Of a stretch of DNA of 64,000 bases, positions 19,283 to 26,719 are shown in pieces (position 1 is the stretch's first letter; each line of letters begins with the position of its first letter). The notes beneath the pieces were generated by a model. That model did not search any database. It saw nothing but the letters and a program-made list of their open reading frames with translations, and was not told where the DNA came from. The translations under genes and the position numbers were made by a program. The DNA comes from Paenibacillus daejeonensis DSM 15491 (GTDB lineage Bacteria; Bacillota; Bacilli; Paenibacillales; Paenibacillaceae): NCBI RefSeq assembly GCF_000378385.1, contig NZ_KB899670.1:118167-182166 (forward strand), written 5' to 3'.

Positions 19283-20485
19283 TTAGTCCGCAGAGATGGA
19301 GCGGGAACCCGGTCTTGCCAGTCCATAGAAGGCGAATAGCGCCAGTAGACTGGTGCCGAAGATGACCGCGCCCATGGGCACTGCCGTTGACTCGCCAGCG
19401 ATACCGACCAGCGGTGAGACCACCGAACCGAGGGCGAACGGGAGCAGGCCGAGCAGGGCCGACGCGCTGCCAGCAACGTGGCTTTTGGTAGCCATCGCCA
19501 AGGCGAAGGAAGAAGTGGCCACCATGCCGATGGAGCCGACGAAGAAGAACATCGGCACGACAATCATGAACAATGGACCGTGCAGCAGCACGGCTACCAG
19601 CATCAAGCCGCTGGAGACGCCGGCTATCATCAAGCCGGTCTTCATGAAGGTCAGCTCTGAGATACGGTGAGCCAGCCGGCCGACCATCTGGCTGCCGATG
19701 ATGAGCCCGATGCCATTCATGCCGAACAGAATGCTGAACAACTGCGGCGAGGCGCCATAGATCGATTGATAGACAAATGGCGTACCTGCCACATAGGCGA
19801 ATACCCCGGCAATCATCAGGCCCTGGGTCAGGGCGTACCCGGCAAACTCCCGGTCCCGCAGCAGGTCGCCGAAGTTGCGGAACGTCTGCCCGAGATTGGC
19901 TGGTACACGGCGTTCCTGCGGCAGCGTCTCCTCCAGGCGCAAGGTCACGACGATCAGGAGCAACAGGGCCAGCACGCTGAGCACCAGGAAGATGCCCTGC
20001 CAGTCAGTGTAGAGCAGCACCCCGCTGCCGAACATCGGCGCCAGAATCGGCACCAAATTGCCGACGAGCACGAGCAGCGAGAAATAGGTGGTTAGCTCTT
20101 TGCCGTGATAGACGTCACGCACGATTGCCCGTGAGATCACGATACCAGCAGATGCCGCGAGTCCCTGCAGGAAGCGGCCAGCGATAAACCATTCAATCGT
20201 CGGCGCGAAGGCGCAGGCGACGGATGCCAGCATATAGAAGAAAATAAAGAGGAGTACCGGCTTGCGTCGGCCCTTCACATCGCTGAGCGGTCCGGTAAAC
20301 AATTGGCCCACGCCAAGTCCGAGCAAGCAGGCCGTCAAGCTGAACTGAACCAGCGAGGCGCTGGTGTCATAGTCTGTGGCCAGAGCCGGAAAGGCGGGCA
20401 GATACATATCAATCGTAAGCGGCCCGAGCGCGGACATCATGCCGAGCAGCAGGGCAAACCGGATCGGATGTGGATTTTTGGTCAT
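19283..20485 (-). CDS. Bcr/CflA-family MFS drug efflux transporter
   Basis: Inner-membrane protein of 400 residues with 12 predicted membrane segments. Family signatures: MSALGPLTIDMYLPAFPAL in the first segment, GPLSDVKGRRKPVL in the 2-3 loop (MFS motif A form) and RAIVRDVY after the fourth or fifth segment. These fit proton-driven drug or metabolite exporters of the bicyclomycin/chloramphenicol type; the actual substrate is unknown. The start is set at the ATG at 20485 with GGAAGGA 12 bases upstream; GTG (20506) and TTG (20497) in frame lie on or next to that site and are less likely. A promoter with an embedded inverted repeat lies upstream. Confidence 0.9.
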   Translation of the reverse strand: MTKNPHPIRFALLLGMMSALGPLTIDMYLPAFPALATDYDTSASLVQFSLTACLLGLGVGQLFTGPLSDVKGRRKPVLLFIFFYMLASVACAFAPTIEWFIAGRFLQGLAASAGIVISRAIVRDVYHGKELTTYFSLLVLVGNLVPILAPMFGSGVLLYTDWQGIFLVLSVLALLLLIVVTLRLEETLPQERRVPANLGQTFRNFGDLLRDREFAGYALTQGLMIAGVFAYVAGTPFVYQSIYGASPQLFSILFGMNGIGLIIGSQMVGRLAHRISELTFMKTGLMIAGVSSGLMLVAVLLHGPLFMIVVPMFFFVGSIGMVATSSFALAMATKSHVAGSASALLGLLPFALGSVVSPLVGIAGESTAVPMGAVIFGTSLLALFAFYGLARPGSRSISAD

Positions 20486-20541
20486 GAGGTGCAGCAATCC
20501 TTCCACTTAAAACTCTATATATAAGAACAACGCATTAAGCA

Positions 20542-20570
20542 ACTGTAACGAAATGAGTTACAAATGTCAA
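20542..20570 (-). promoter_or_regulatory. SigA-type promoter with embedded operator for the efflux gene
   Basis: Read on the minus strand: -35 TTGACA (20565-20570), 17-bp spacer, -10 TACAGT (20542-20547). A perfect inverted repeat TGTAAC-N7-GTTACA (20544-20562) covers the spacer and -10 box, a position that would block RNA polymerase if bound. The regulator is not in the immediate neighbourhood. Confidence 0.7.
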
Positions 20571-20611
20571 TGGATATCGGAGACATTCCAGCGTGGGATG
20601 AGGTTTTACTC

Positions 20612-20640
20612 TTTACATCAATCGCTCCAGCGTGTATCAT
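20612..20640 (+). promoter_or_regulatory. Promoter upstream of mrp operon
   Basis: -35 TTTACA (20612-20617), exact 17-bp spacer, -10 TATCAT (20635-20640). It lies about 170 bases before mrpA and only about 40 bases before a terminator hairpin, which suggests a regulated leader RNA. Confidence 0.55.
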
Positions 20641-20684
20641 TAAGAAATGAGCAAAAAACAAACTGCATAATTGCATGACCGGAG

Positions 20685-20710
20685 GAGCCTGCCAACAGCG
20701 GGCTCTTTTT
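20685..20710 (+). terminator. Leader terminator (candidate attenuator) before mrpA
   Basis: GAGCCTGC / GCGGGCTC stem (one G-U pair) with a 5-nt loop and a T5 run. No gene on this strand ends just upstream: the flanking gene is divergent. The hairpin therefore terminates a short transcript starting near 20647 or works as an attenuator for the mrp genes. A 7-codon frame (MSKKQTA, 20647-20670) lies just before it but has no good ribosome binding site. Confidence 0.6.
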
Positions 20711-20811
20711 GTGTTTTTTTAGAGAAATAGGGGTATTCTATCGGATATTCCTATATGAGGAAGGAGGCTGCTTTCGTACCATTTATTTTGGAATAAGGGG
20801 GAGTTTCATCT

Positions 20812-23208
20812 GTGCTGTACTTAGCCATTTTAGCGCCTTTTTTCATCGCACTCTTGCTCCCTGTGCTGTTCAGATGGACACGTGCGAGACAGATTGGCTG
20901 GGGCTTGCTGCTGGTCCCGGCTGCGCTATTTGCGTATTTTGCGACTTACTTGCCTGCGATTGGACGGGGAGAGTCGATTTCCCGCGAGATGTCGTGGGTG
21001 CCTTCCCTGGGCATCTCCTTTGATATTTATGTGGATGGGCTCGGTCTGCTGTTTGCCCTTCTCATTACAGGCGTAGGCACATTGGTTGTTCTGTATTCGA
21101 TTTTTTATTTGGATAAACGCAAGGAACAGCTGCATCATTTTTATTTTTATCTGCTCATGTTCATGGGTGCGATGCTTGGTATCGTGCTCTCGGATAATCT
21201 GATTATTCTCTATATCTTCTGGGAGCTGACCTCCCTGAGTTCATCTCTGCTGGTCGCCTTCTGGTATGATCGCGACCGTTCCATCTACGGTGCTCGCAAG
21301 TCGATGCTCATTACCGTATTCGGCGGCTTCGCCATGATGGCGGGTTTCATCCTGCTGTACATCGAAGCTGGGACCTTCAGCATCCAGGGGCTGATTGCCC
21401 AGGCAGACAGCCTGCTGGGTAGTCCGTTGTTCTATCCTGCCATGGTACTCGTACTGCTCGGTGCGTTCACCAAATCGGCGCAGTTCCCGTTCCATATCTG
21501 GCTGCCGGACGCAATGGAAGCCCCGACGCCAGTCAGTGCATATCTACACTCGGCTACGATGGTCAAAGCCGGCATTTACCTAGTGGCCCGCATGATCCCC
21601 GTCTTCGGGGCGTCGGAGGCCTGGTTCTGGATCCTGCTGCTGACCGGACTTGTTACCATGTGCTGGGGCTCCGTCTCGGCAATCAGGCAGCATGATCTTA
21701 AGGGGATTCTAGCCTTCTCCACGATCAGTCAGCTAGGCTTGCTGATGATGCTGCTTGGCATTGGTTCTGCGGCGATGTTCGTGGGGGGAGACGCCATGGA
21801 GAGTGTGTATGCCGCTGCCATAACGACGGCGATGGTGCATCTCGTCAACCATGCTACCTTCAAGGGCAGTCTGTTTATGATTGTCGGGATTATTGACCAT
21901 GAGACGGGCACACGGGATATCCGGCGGCTCGGCGGCCTGATGACAGTCATGCCGATTGCCTTTACCGTGGCTTTGTTCGGACTGGCTGCAATGGCGGGTT
22001 TGCCGCCTTTTAACGGCTTTATTAGTAAAGAAATGTTCTTTACCGCAATGATCTCGTTGCAAGAGCTCTCTTGGGGTTCAGCGATGCTCTGGGTGCCCGT
22101 GATCGGTTGGCTGGCCAGTATTTTTACATTCGGATACTGTGCGCTGATGCTGTTCCGGACATTCACCGGCGAGTTCAAGCGTTTCAATTTTGATCAGGAA
22201 GTGCACGAGGCACCGATCGGCCTGTTGATCTCTCCAATTATCCTTGGCTCACTGGTCCTGCTACTTGGCTTGTTCCCGAACCTGATGGTGCCAAGCCTGA
22301 TTGAACCGGCGGTGGCTTCGATTCTGCCGGCCCTGGATCCAGAGCTGTATTCCTTCCGGCTATATTTATGGCACGGCTTCAACATGGAACTATGGATGTC
22401 CATTGGCGTAATCGTCTTCGGGGTGCTCTTGTACAGAAGTCTGCCAGGGGTGTCCGGATGGTGGTTCTTCAGCCGTGAGCGCGATCCGCTTAATAAACTC
22501 TATGACGGCGGACTGGATGCACTAGCTGTTGGATCGGAGAAAGTGACTGGAATCCAGATGACCGGCAGACTCCGGGATTATCTGGCGTACATGCTTATTT
22601 TCATGATCGGATTGGCCACGTATGTGTTCTTCCGTTCCGACTCTCTCGTGGCGCCTTCGGCCATAGCAGGTGATGCGCCGCTTTATCTGTATGGCGTAGC
22701 CTTCCTGATGATTCTGGCAACCGTAGCGCTGCTGCGTATCAAGGACCGCATTTCGTTCATCATTGTGCTTGGTGTAATCGGCTTAATGGTGTCGCTGCTG
22801 TTTACCATCTTCAGCGGTCAGGATTTGGCGCTTACCCAGCTGCTGGTCGAGACCGTGACGGTCATCCTGCTGCTGCTCGCTTTCCGGCGCTTGCCAGAGA
22901 TCACACCCGAGCGAATTCCGGTGTTCAGCCGGATTGTGAAGCTCGTGATTTCCAGCGCGGTAGCTATCGGTGTGTTTCTTGTCGGCGTCAGTGCCTTCCA
23001 TTTCCGGAATGAGACAGGCTTCGCCTCGATTTCAGACTTTTTTAAAGAGAACACGTACGAGCTGGGTGGCGGCAAAAATATGGTTAACGTCATCCTGGTC
23101 GACTTCCGCGCCCTGGATACGCTGCTGGAAGTGCTCGTCCTGGGCATCGTTGGCCTTGCCATTATCATGCTGGTGAAGCACCGGTTCAAAGGGGGAGAGG
23201 ACGTATGA
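20812..23208 (+). CDS. mrpA: Mrp Na+/H+ antiporter subunit A
   Basis: Largest subunit of the multi-subunit cation/proton antiporter, 798 residues, the usual length for Gram-positive MrpA. It is related to NADH dehydrogenase NuoL/ND5. It carries the proton-channel region NLIILYIFWELTSLSSSLLVAFW, then KSAQFPFHIWLPDAMEAPTPVSAYLHSATMVKAGIYL spread over the core, and a C-terminal MrpB-like hydrophobic domain after about residue 600. GTG start with AAGGGGGAG upstream. First gene of a complete seven-gene set; the stop overlaps the mrpB ATG by 4 bases. The complex exports Na+ (and Li+/K+) for pH and salt homeostasis. Confidence 0.97.
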   Translation: MLYLAILAPFFIALLLPVLFRWTRARQIGWGLLLVPAALFAYFATYLPAIGRGESISREMSWVPSLGISFDIYVDGLGLLFALLITGVGTLVVLYSIFYLDKRKEQLHHFYFYLLMFMGAMLGIVLSDNLIILYIFWELTSLSSSLLVAFWYDRDRSIYGARKSMLITVFGGFAMMAGFILLYIEAGTFSIQGLIAQADSLLGSPLFYPAMVLVLLGAFTKSAQFPFHIWLPDAMEAPTPVSAYLHSATMVKAGIYLVARMIPVFGASEAWFWILLLTGLVTMCWGSVSAIRQHDLKGILAFSTISQLGLLMMLLGIGSAAMFVGGDAMESVYAAAITTAMVHLVNHATFKGSLFMIVGIIDHETGTRDIRRLGGLMTVMPIAFTVALFGLAAMAGLPPFNGFISKEMFFTAMISLQELSWGSAMLWVPVIGWLASIFTFGYCALMLFRTFTGEFKRFNFDQEVHEAPIGLLISPIILGSLVLLLGLFPNLMVPSLIEPAVASILPALDPELYSFRLYLWHGFNMELWMSIGVIVFGVLLYRSLPGVSGWWFFSRERDPLNKLYDGGLDALAVGSEKVTGIQMTGRLRDYLAYMLIFMIGLATYVFFRSDSLVAPSAIAGDAPLYLYGVAFLMILATVALLRIKDRISFIIVLGVIGLMVSLLFTIFSGQDLALTQLLVETVTVILLLLAFRRLPEITPERIPVFSRIVKLVISSAVAIGVFLVGVSAFHFRNETGFASISDFFKENTYELGGGKNMVNVILVDFRALDTLLEVLVLGIVGLAIIMLVKHRFKGGEDV

Positions 23209-23639
23209 GGTTCACCCGTGAACATGATGTAATGCAGCGGGTCTGGATTACCGTAGTCATCTGTCTGCTGCTGGCGTTTTCCTGGTATCTCTTCTTCGCC
23301 GGTCATAACCGGCCGGGCGGGGGCTTCATCGGCGGGCTTATGACCGCCAGTGCGATCGTCCTGATGTATATGTTTTTTGGCGCAAAAGAAGCGGGCCGCG
23401 TCATGCGTCTATCCTATCCTGTTGTCATTTCGCTTGGCCTGCTTGTGGCTGTCGTTGTCGGTATGATCGGATTGCTCGCCGGCGACGCGTTTTTTACCCA
23501 GTACTTTGACTATGTGACGCTGCCGCTGGTGGGGGAGATTGAGCTGACAACTGCAGTCCCATTTGACTTTGGCGTGTATCTGGTTGTCGTCGGCGCGACG
23601 ATGGCGGCGATCGTCACGATATCGGAGGATGAGGACTAA
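23205..23639 (+). CDS. mrpB: Mrp Na+/H+ antiporter subunit B
   Basis: Membrane protein of 144 residues with four hydrophobic segments, matching MnhB/MrpB in size. It has the typical FFAGHNRPGGGFIGGL stretch after the first segment. The start codon overlaps the mrpA stop (ATGA), and its stop overlaps the mrpC ATG (TAATG), indicating translational coupling. It functions only as part of the hetero-oligomeric Mrp complex. Confidence 0.96.
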   Translation: MRFTREHDVMQRVWITVVICLLLAFSWYLFFAGHNRPGGGFIGGLMTASAIVLMYMFFGAKEAGRVMRLSYPVVISLGLLVAVVVGMIGLLAGDAFFTQYFDYVTLPLVGEIELTTAVPFDFGVYLVVVGATMAAIVTISEDED

Positions 23640-23977
23640 TGGAACTGCTGATGTTGATCGTTATTGCTGTCTTGTTCGGAGTCGGCACCTATTTGCTCCT
23701 CTCCCGAAGCTTGTTGAAGGTGGTGGCATCGCTAATGCTGCTATCGCATGGCGTCCATCTGCTCATTCTGACGATGTCCGGGCTTCGCGAAGGGGCGCCG
23801 CCCCTGCTGGACGAGAGTGGCACAGGCGCGACCGATCCGCTGCCGCAGGCGCTGATTCTGACGGCCATTGTCATCAGCTTCGGTCTGACGGCGTTCCTGA
23901 TCGTGCTGGCCTACCGAACGTACAAAGCTCATGACACAGAAGATCTGGAGCAGCTGAGGGGGGAACCAAATGAGTAA
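23639..23977 (+). CDS. mrpC: Mrp Na+/H+ antiporter subunit C
   Basis: Membrane protein of 112 residues related to NuoK. Three hydrophobic segments, with the conserved LLSHGVHLLIL region in the second and DPLPQALILTAIVISFGLTA in the third. It starts one base before the end of mrpB and overlaps the beginning of mrpD by 8 bases. Length and order match Bacillus mrpC. Confidence 0.96.
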   Translation: MELLMLIVIAVLFGVGTYLLLSRSLLKVVASLMLLSHGVHLLILTMSGLREGAPPLLDESGTGATDPLPQALILTAIVISFGLTAFLIVLAYRTYKAHDTEDLEQLRGEPNE

Positions 23978-25454
23978 TAGTATCATGCTGCCGGTGCTGC
24001 TTCCCTTTATTACAGGTGCTGTACTGATTTTGTTTGTCAAAAGACCGATGCTGCAGCGAATAGTGGCAGGCCTGATGATGATCATATTAACGGGCTTCTC
24101 TTTATACTTGGCTGCAGACATCTACCAGAACGGTATGAAAACCTTGGCTGTGGGCGGCTGGCAGGCTCCCTTCGGCATTGTCCTAGCTGCTGACAATCTC
24201 GCGGCCATGATGGTTGTACTAACCTGTATCGTGGGACTGGTCTGTCTGTTTTATTCATTCGCAACGATTCATACCGAGCGGGAGCGCCATTATTATTATC
24301 CGTTCTATTTCTTTCTTATTACCGGGGTGAACGGTTCGTTCTTAACAGGTGACCTGTTTAACCTCTTCGTCTTCTTCGAGGTGATGCTGCTGGCCTCCTA
24401 CGCGCTCATGGTGATTGGGGGAACCAAGTATCAGCTTCGGGAGACGATGAAATATGCGGTCATTAATGTGTTCTCTTCCTTGCTCTTTCTGGTCGCCATT
24501 GCCTATCTGTACAGCGTCGCCGGTACGGTGAATATGGCCCATCTGGCCCAGCGGGTAGGGGAGCTGGAGCAGACAGGCATTCTGCAGGTCATCGCGATCC
24601 TGTTCTTTCTCGTCTTCGGGATCAAGGGAGCATTGTTTCCGTTATATTTCTGGCTGCCGCGCTCCTATTATGGACCTCCGGCGGTTATTACAGCCCTCTT
24701 CGGTGGGCTTCTGACCAAGGTTGGCGTGTATGCCATGATTCGCGTATTTACGCTGATCTTCAATCACGATATTGCGTTTACCCATCATATTCTGATTGCG
24801 GCGGCAGCCGGGTTGACGATGCTGCTCGGGGTTTTGGGTGCGGTGTCCAAATACGATTTCAAAAAAATCCTGGCCTACCACATTATCAGTCAGTTGGGCT
24901 ACATGATTATGGGCCTGGGGCTATTCACCAAGCTGGCGCTGGCCGGGGCCATCTATTATATGGCCCATCATATTATCATCAAGACAGGACTGCTGCTGAT
25001 GGCCGGAGCGGCTCAGAAGGTGACAGGAACGACGGATCTGAAAAAGATGGGCGGGCTGCTGCGGACGCATCCCTACATGGCCTGGTTCTTCCTGATTCTG
25101 GCCCTGTCCATTGCTGGCATTCCGCCGCTGAGCGGCTTCTTCGGCAAGTTCCCGCTAATCGTTGCAGCGTTCCAGGAGCAGAGCTATGTCATTGCGATTG
25201 TCGCACTGGTCGTCGGTTTACTGACGCTCATCTCCATGATGAAAATCTTCATGTACGCCTTCTGGGGTCAGCAGAAGCATACGGGAGATCAGGCCCAGGT
25301 GCGGGTGGGCAAGCTGCTGGCTCCGGCAAGCGTGCTGGTGATCCTGACGATTGCTCTGGGCTTTGGCGCTCAGCCGTTCTTCACCTATGCCGAGACCGTC
25401 GCCGAGGAGCTGCTTAATCCTGCAGGCTACATCCAAACTGTGTTAAAGGAGTAG
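23970..25454 (+). CDS. mrpD: Mrp Na+/H+ antiporter subunit D
   Basis: NuoN/NuoM-like subunit of 494 residues with about 14 membrane segments. The catalytic proton-path signatures are visible: LFNLFVFFEVMLLASYALMV with the conserved Glu, FGIKGALFPLYFWLP with the conserved Lys, and YHIISQLGYMIMGLGL. It begins inside the end of mrpC and is followed by mrpE after 6 bp. AGGGGGGAA lies upstream of the ATG. Together with MrpA it is thought to form the ion pathway. Confidence 0.97.
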   Translation: MSNSIMLPVLLPFITGAVLILFVKRPMLQRIVAGLMMIILTGFSLYLAADIYQNGMKTLAVGGWQAPFGIVLAADNLAAMMVVLTCIVGLVCLFYSFATIHTERERHYYYPFYFFLITGVNGSFLTGDLFNLFVFFEVMLLASYALMVIGGTKYQLRETMKYAVINVFSSLLFLVAIAYLYSVAGTVNMAHLAQRVGELEQTGILQVIAILFFLVFGIKGALFPLYFWLPRSYYGPPAVITALFGGLLTKVGVYAMIRVFTLIFNHDIAFTHHILIAAAAGLTMLLGVLGAVSKYDFKKILAYHIISQLGYMIMGLGLFTKLALAGAIYYMAHHIIIKTGLLLMAGAAQKVTGTTDLKKMGGLLRTHPYMAWFFLILALSIAGIPPLSGFFGKFPLIVAAFQEQSYVIAIVALVVGLLTLISMMKIFMYAFWGQQKHTGDQAQVRVGKLLAPASVLVILTIALGFGAQPFFTYAETVAEELLNPAGYIQTVLKE

Positions 25455-25460
25455 AGGCCC

Positions 25461-25946
25461 ATGCTGTATCAGATTGTATTGAACCTGGGTATCACCGCCG
25501 CGTGGATGCTGCTCAGCAACAGCTTTGGCACAGGTAGCGCCCTGATGGGGTATCTGGCAGGCTTGCTGGTGGTCATGGTGGTGGTAAGATGGCGCGGGCA
25601 CAAGCTGTATCTTCGCCGCGTCTGGGCAGCCTGGCTGCTGCTGGTGGTCTTGATTCGCGAGATGGCAGTTGCTAACTGGGTCGTGATGAAAATCGTGCTG
25701 CGCCCGAATCTGAACATTGAGCCTGCCATTCTGGAGGTGCCGACGCGTCTGAAGTCTTCGCTGGAGCGTGCGCTGTTCGCGGCATGCATCACGCTGACGC
25801 CAGGCTCACTGTCCATGGAGTTCTCACGGGAAGGCGACCGGATATTCGTGCATTATCTGGATGTTCGTCACCGGCAAGCTGCCATTATGGAAGTGAAAGA
25901 TACGTTCGAGAAGCGGATCCTGGAGGTGACGCGAGGCCATGCTTAA
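25461..25946 (+). CDS. mrpE: Mrp Na+/H+ antiporter subunit E
   Basis: Protein of 161 residues with two or three N-terminal membrane segments and a cytoplasmic tail, as in the MnhE family. Conserved pieces are NWVVMKIVLRPNLNIEPAI and CITLTPGSLSMEF. It starts 6 bases after mrpD with AGAGGCCC upstream and overlaps the mrpF start by 8 bases. Confidence 0.96.
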   Translation: MLYQIVLNLGITAAWMLLSNSFGTGSALMGYLAGLLVVMVVVRWRGHKLYLRRVWAAWLLLVVLIREMAVANWVVMKIVLRPNLNIEPAILEVPTRLKSSLERALFAACITLTPGSLSMEFSREGDRIFVHYLDVRHRQAAIMEVKDTFEKRILEVTRGHA

Positions 25947-26214
25947 CACCATTCTGACAGGTGTGCTCATGATGATTGTGCTGTCGGCGCTGCTGTGCTG
26001 TTACCGTGTTTTTGCCGGACCTACGCTGCCTGATCGTGTGGCTGCGCTGGATACGCTGGGCATGCTATTGATTGGCTTTATAGGAATTCTTATGATCATC
26101 CAGGACACAACGGCTTACACCGAGATTATTCTGGTCGTCGGCTTGCTGGCTTTTGCCGGATCGGCGGCGCTGGCGATCTTCCTGGAGAGGGGGGATTTGT
26201 TTGAGCGCGACTGA
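25939..26214 (+). CDS. mrpF: Mrp Na+/H+ antiporter subunit F
   Basis: Small membrane protein of 91 residues with three hydrophobic segments and the family motif FAGPTLPDRVAALDTLG after the first. Its conserved Asp lies in that motif. It overlaps mrpE by 8 bases at its start and mrpG by 14 bases at its end, consistent with coupled translation. Confidence 0.96.
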   Translation: MLNTILTGVLMMIVLSALLCCYRVFAGPTLPDRVAALDTLGMLLIGFIGILMIIQDTTAYTEIILVVGLLAFAGSAALAIFLERGDLFERD

Positions 26215-26665
26215 ATGGTTGATTGCCGTACTGGCTGTGATCGGCGGCTTGTTCAGCATCGTGGCTGCGATTGGCCTGATTCGGCTGCCGGATGTCTATT
26301 CCCGGCTGCATGCGACCGGCAAGAGCTCAGTTACCGCCGTTGTCTTTCTAATGGGAGCGTCATTTATTTACTTTGCCTACAGCCATGGCTGGGCCGTCTG
26401 GAAGCTGCTGCTCGTTATTATATTCGTGGCATTGACGACGCCCGTCGCTGCCCTGATGATCGCACGATCGGCTTACAGGACCCGGGTTCCGCTTGACAAG
26501 CGCACGCATCATGATGATCTCGAGTCGTATTACGACTCGCTTGCGAGGGAGGCACAGCGCAAGCAGGCGGCGCATTCGCCGCAGCAAGGCAAGTCCCGAG
26601 CAGACAAAAGAGGGACAGCCGATGCGGAGAACCGCAGCGGCCGCACACCTCAGACTAATAGATAA
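26201..26665 (+). CDS. mrpG: Mrp Na+/H+ antiporter subunit G with long hydrophilic tail
   Basis: Last subunit of the antiporter, 154 residues. A TTG start at 26201 is preferred because GAGAGGGGGGA sits 7 bases upstream and the protein then begins with the typical first membrane segment; the next upstream start would add an out-of-place basic stretch. Three membrane segments with IGLIRLPDVYSRLHATGK (family motif). After about residue 110 there is a charged tail (KRTHHDDLESYY and on) of about 45 residues, longer than in most MrpG proteins I know. It ends just before the terminator at 26675. Confidence 0.94.
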   Translation: MSATEWLIAVLAVIGGLFSIVAAIGLIRLPDVYSRLHATGKSSVTAVVFLMGASFIYFAYSHGWAVWKLLLVIIFVALTTPVAALMIARSAYRTRVPLDKRTHHDDLESYYDSLAREAQRKQAAHSPQQGKSRADKRGTADAENRSGRTPQTNR

Positions 26666-26674
26666 GAATAAGAG

Positions 26675-26714
26675 CAGGCCCTGCAGTGGAGGAGACTATC
26701 CGCTGCAGGGCCTC
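26675..26714. terminator. Bidirectional terminator between mrpG and GH9 gene
   Basis: Perfect arms AGGCCCTGCAG and CTGCAGGGCCT, extended imperfectly, in the short gap between convergent genes. T-rich sequence follows on both strands (CTCTTACTTT on plus, CTCTTATTCTTATC on minus). Confidence 0.85.
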
Positions 26715-26719
26715 TTACT

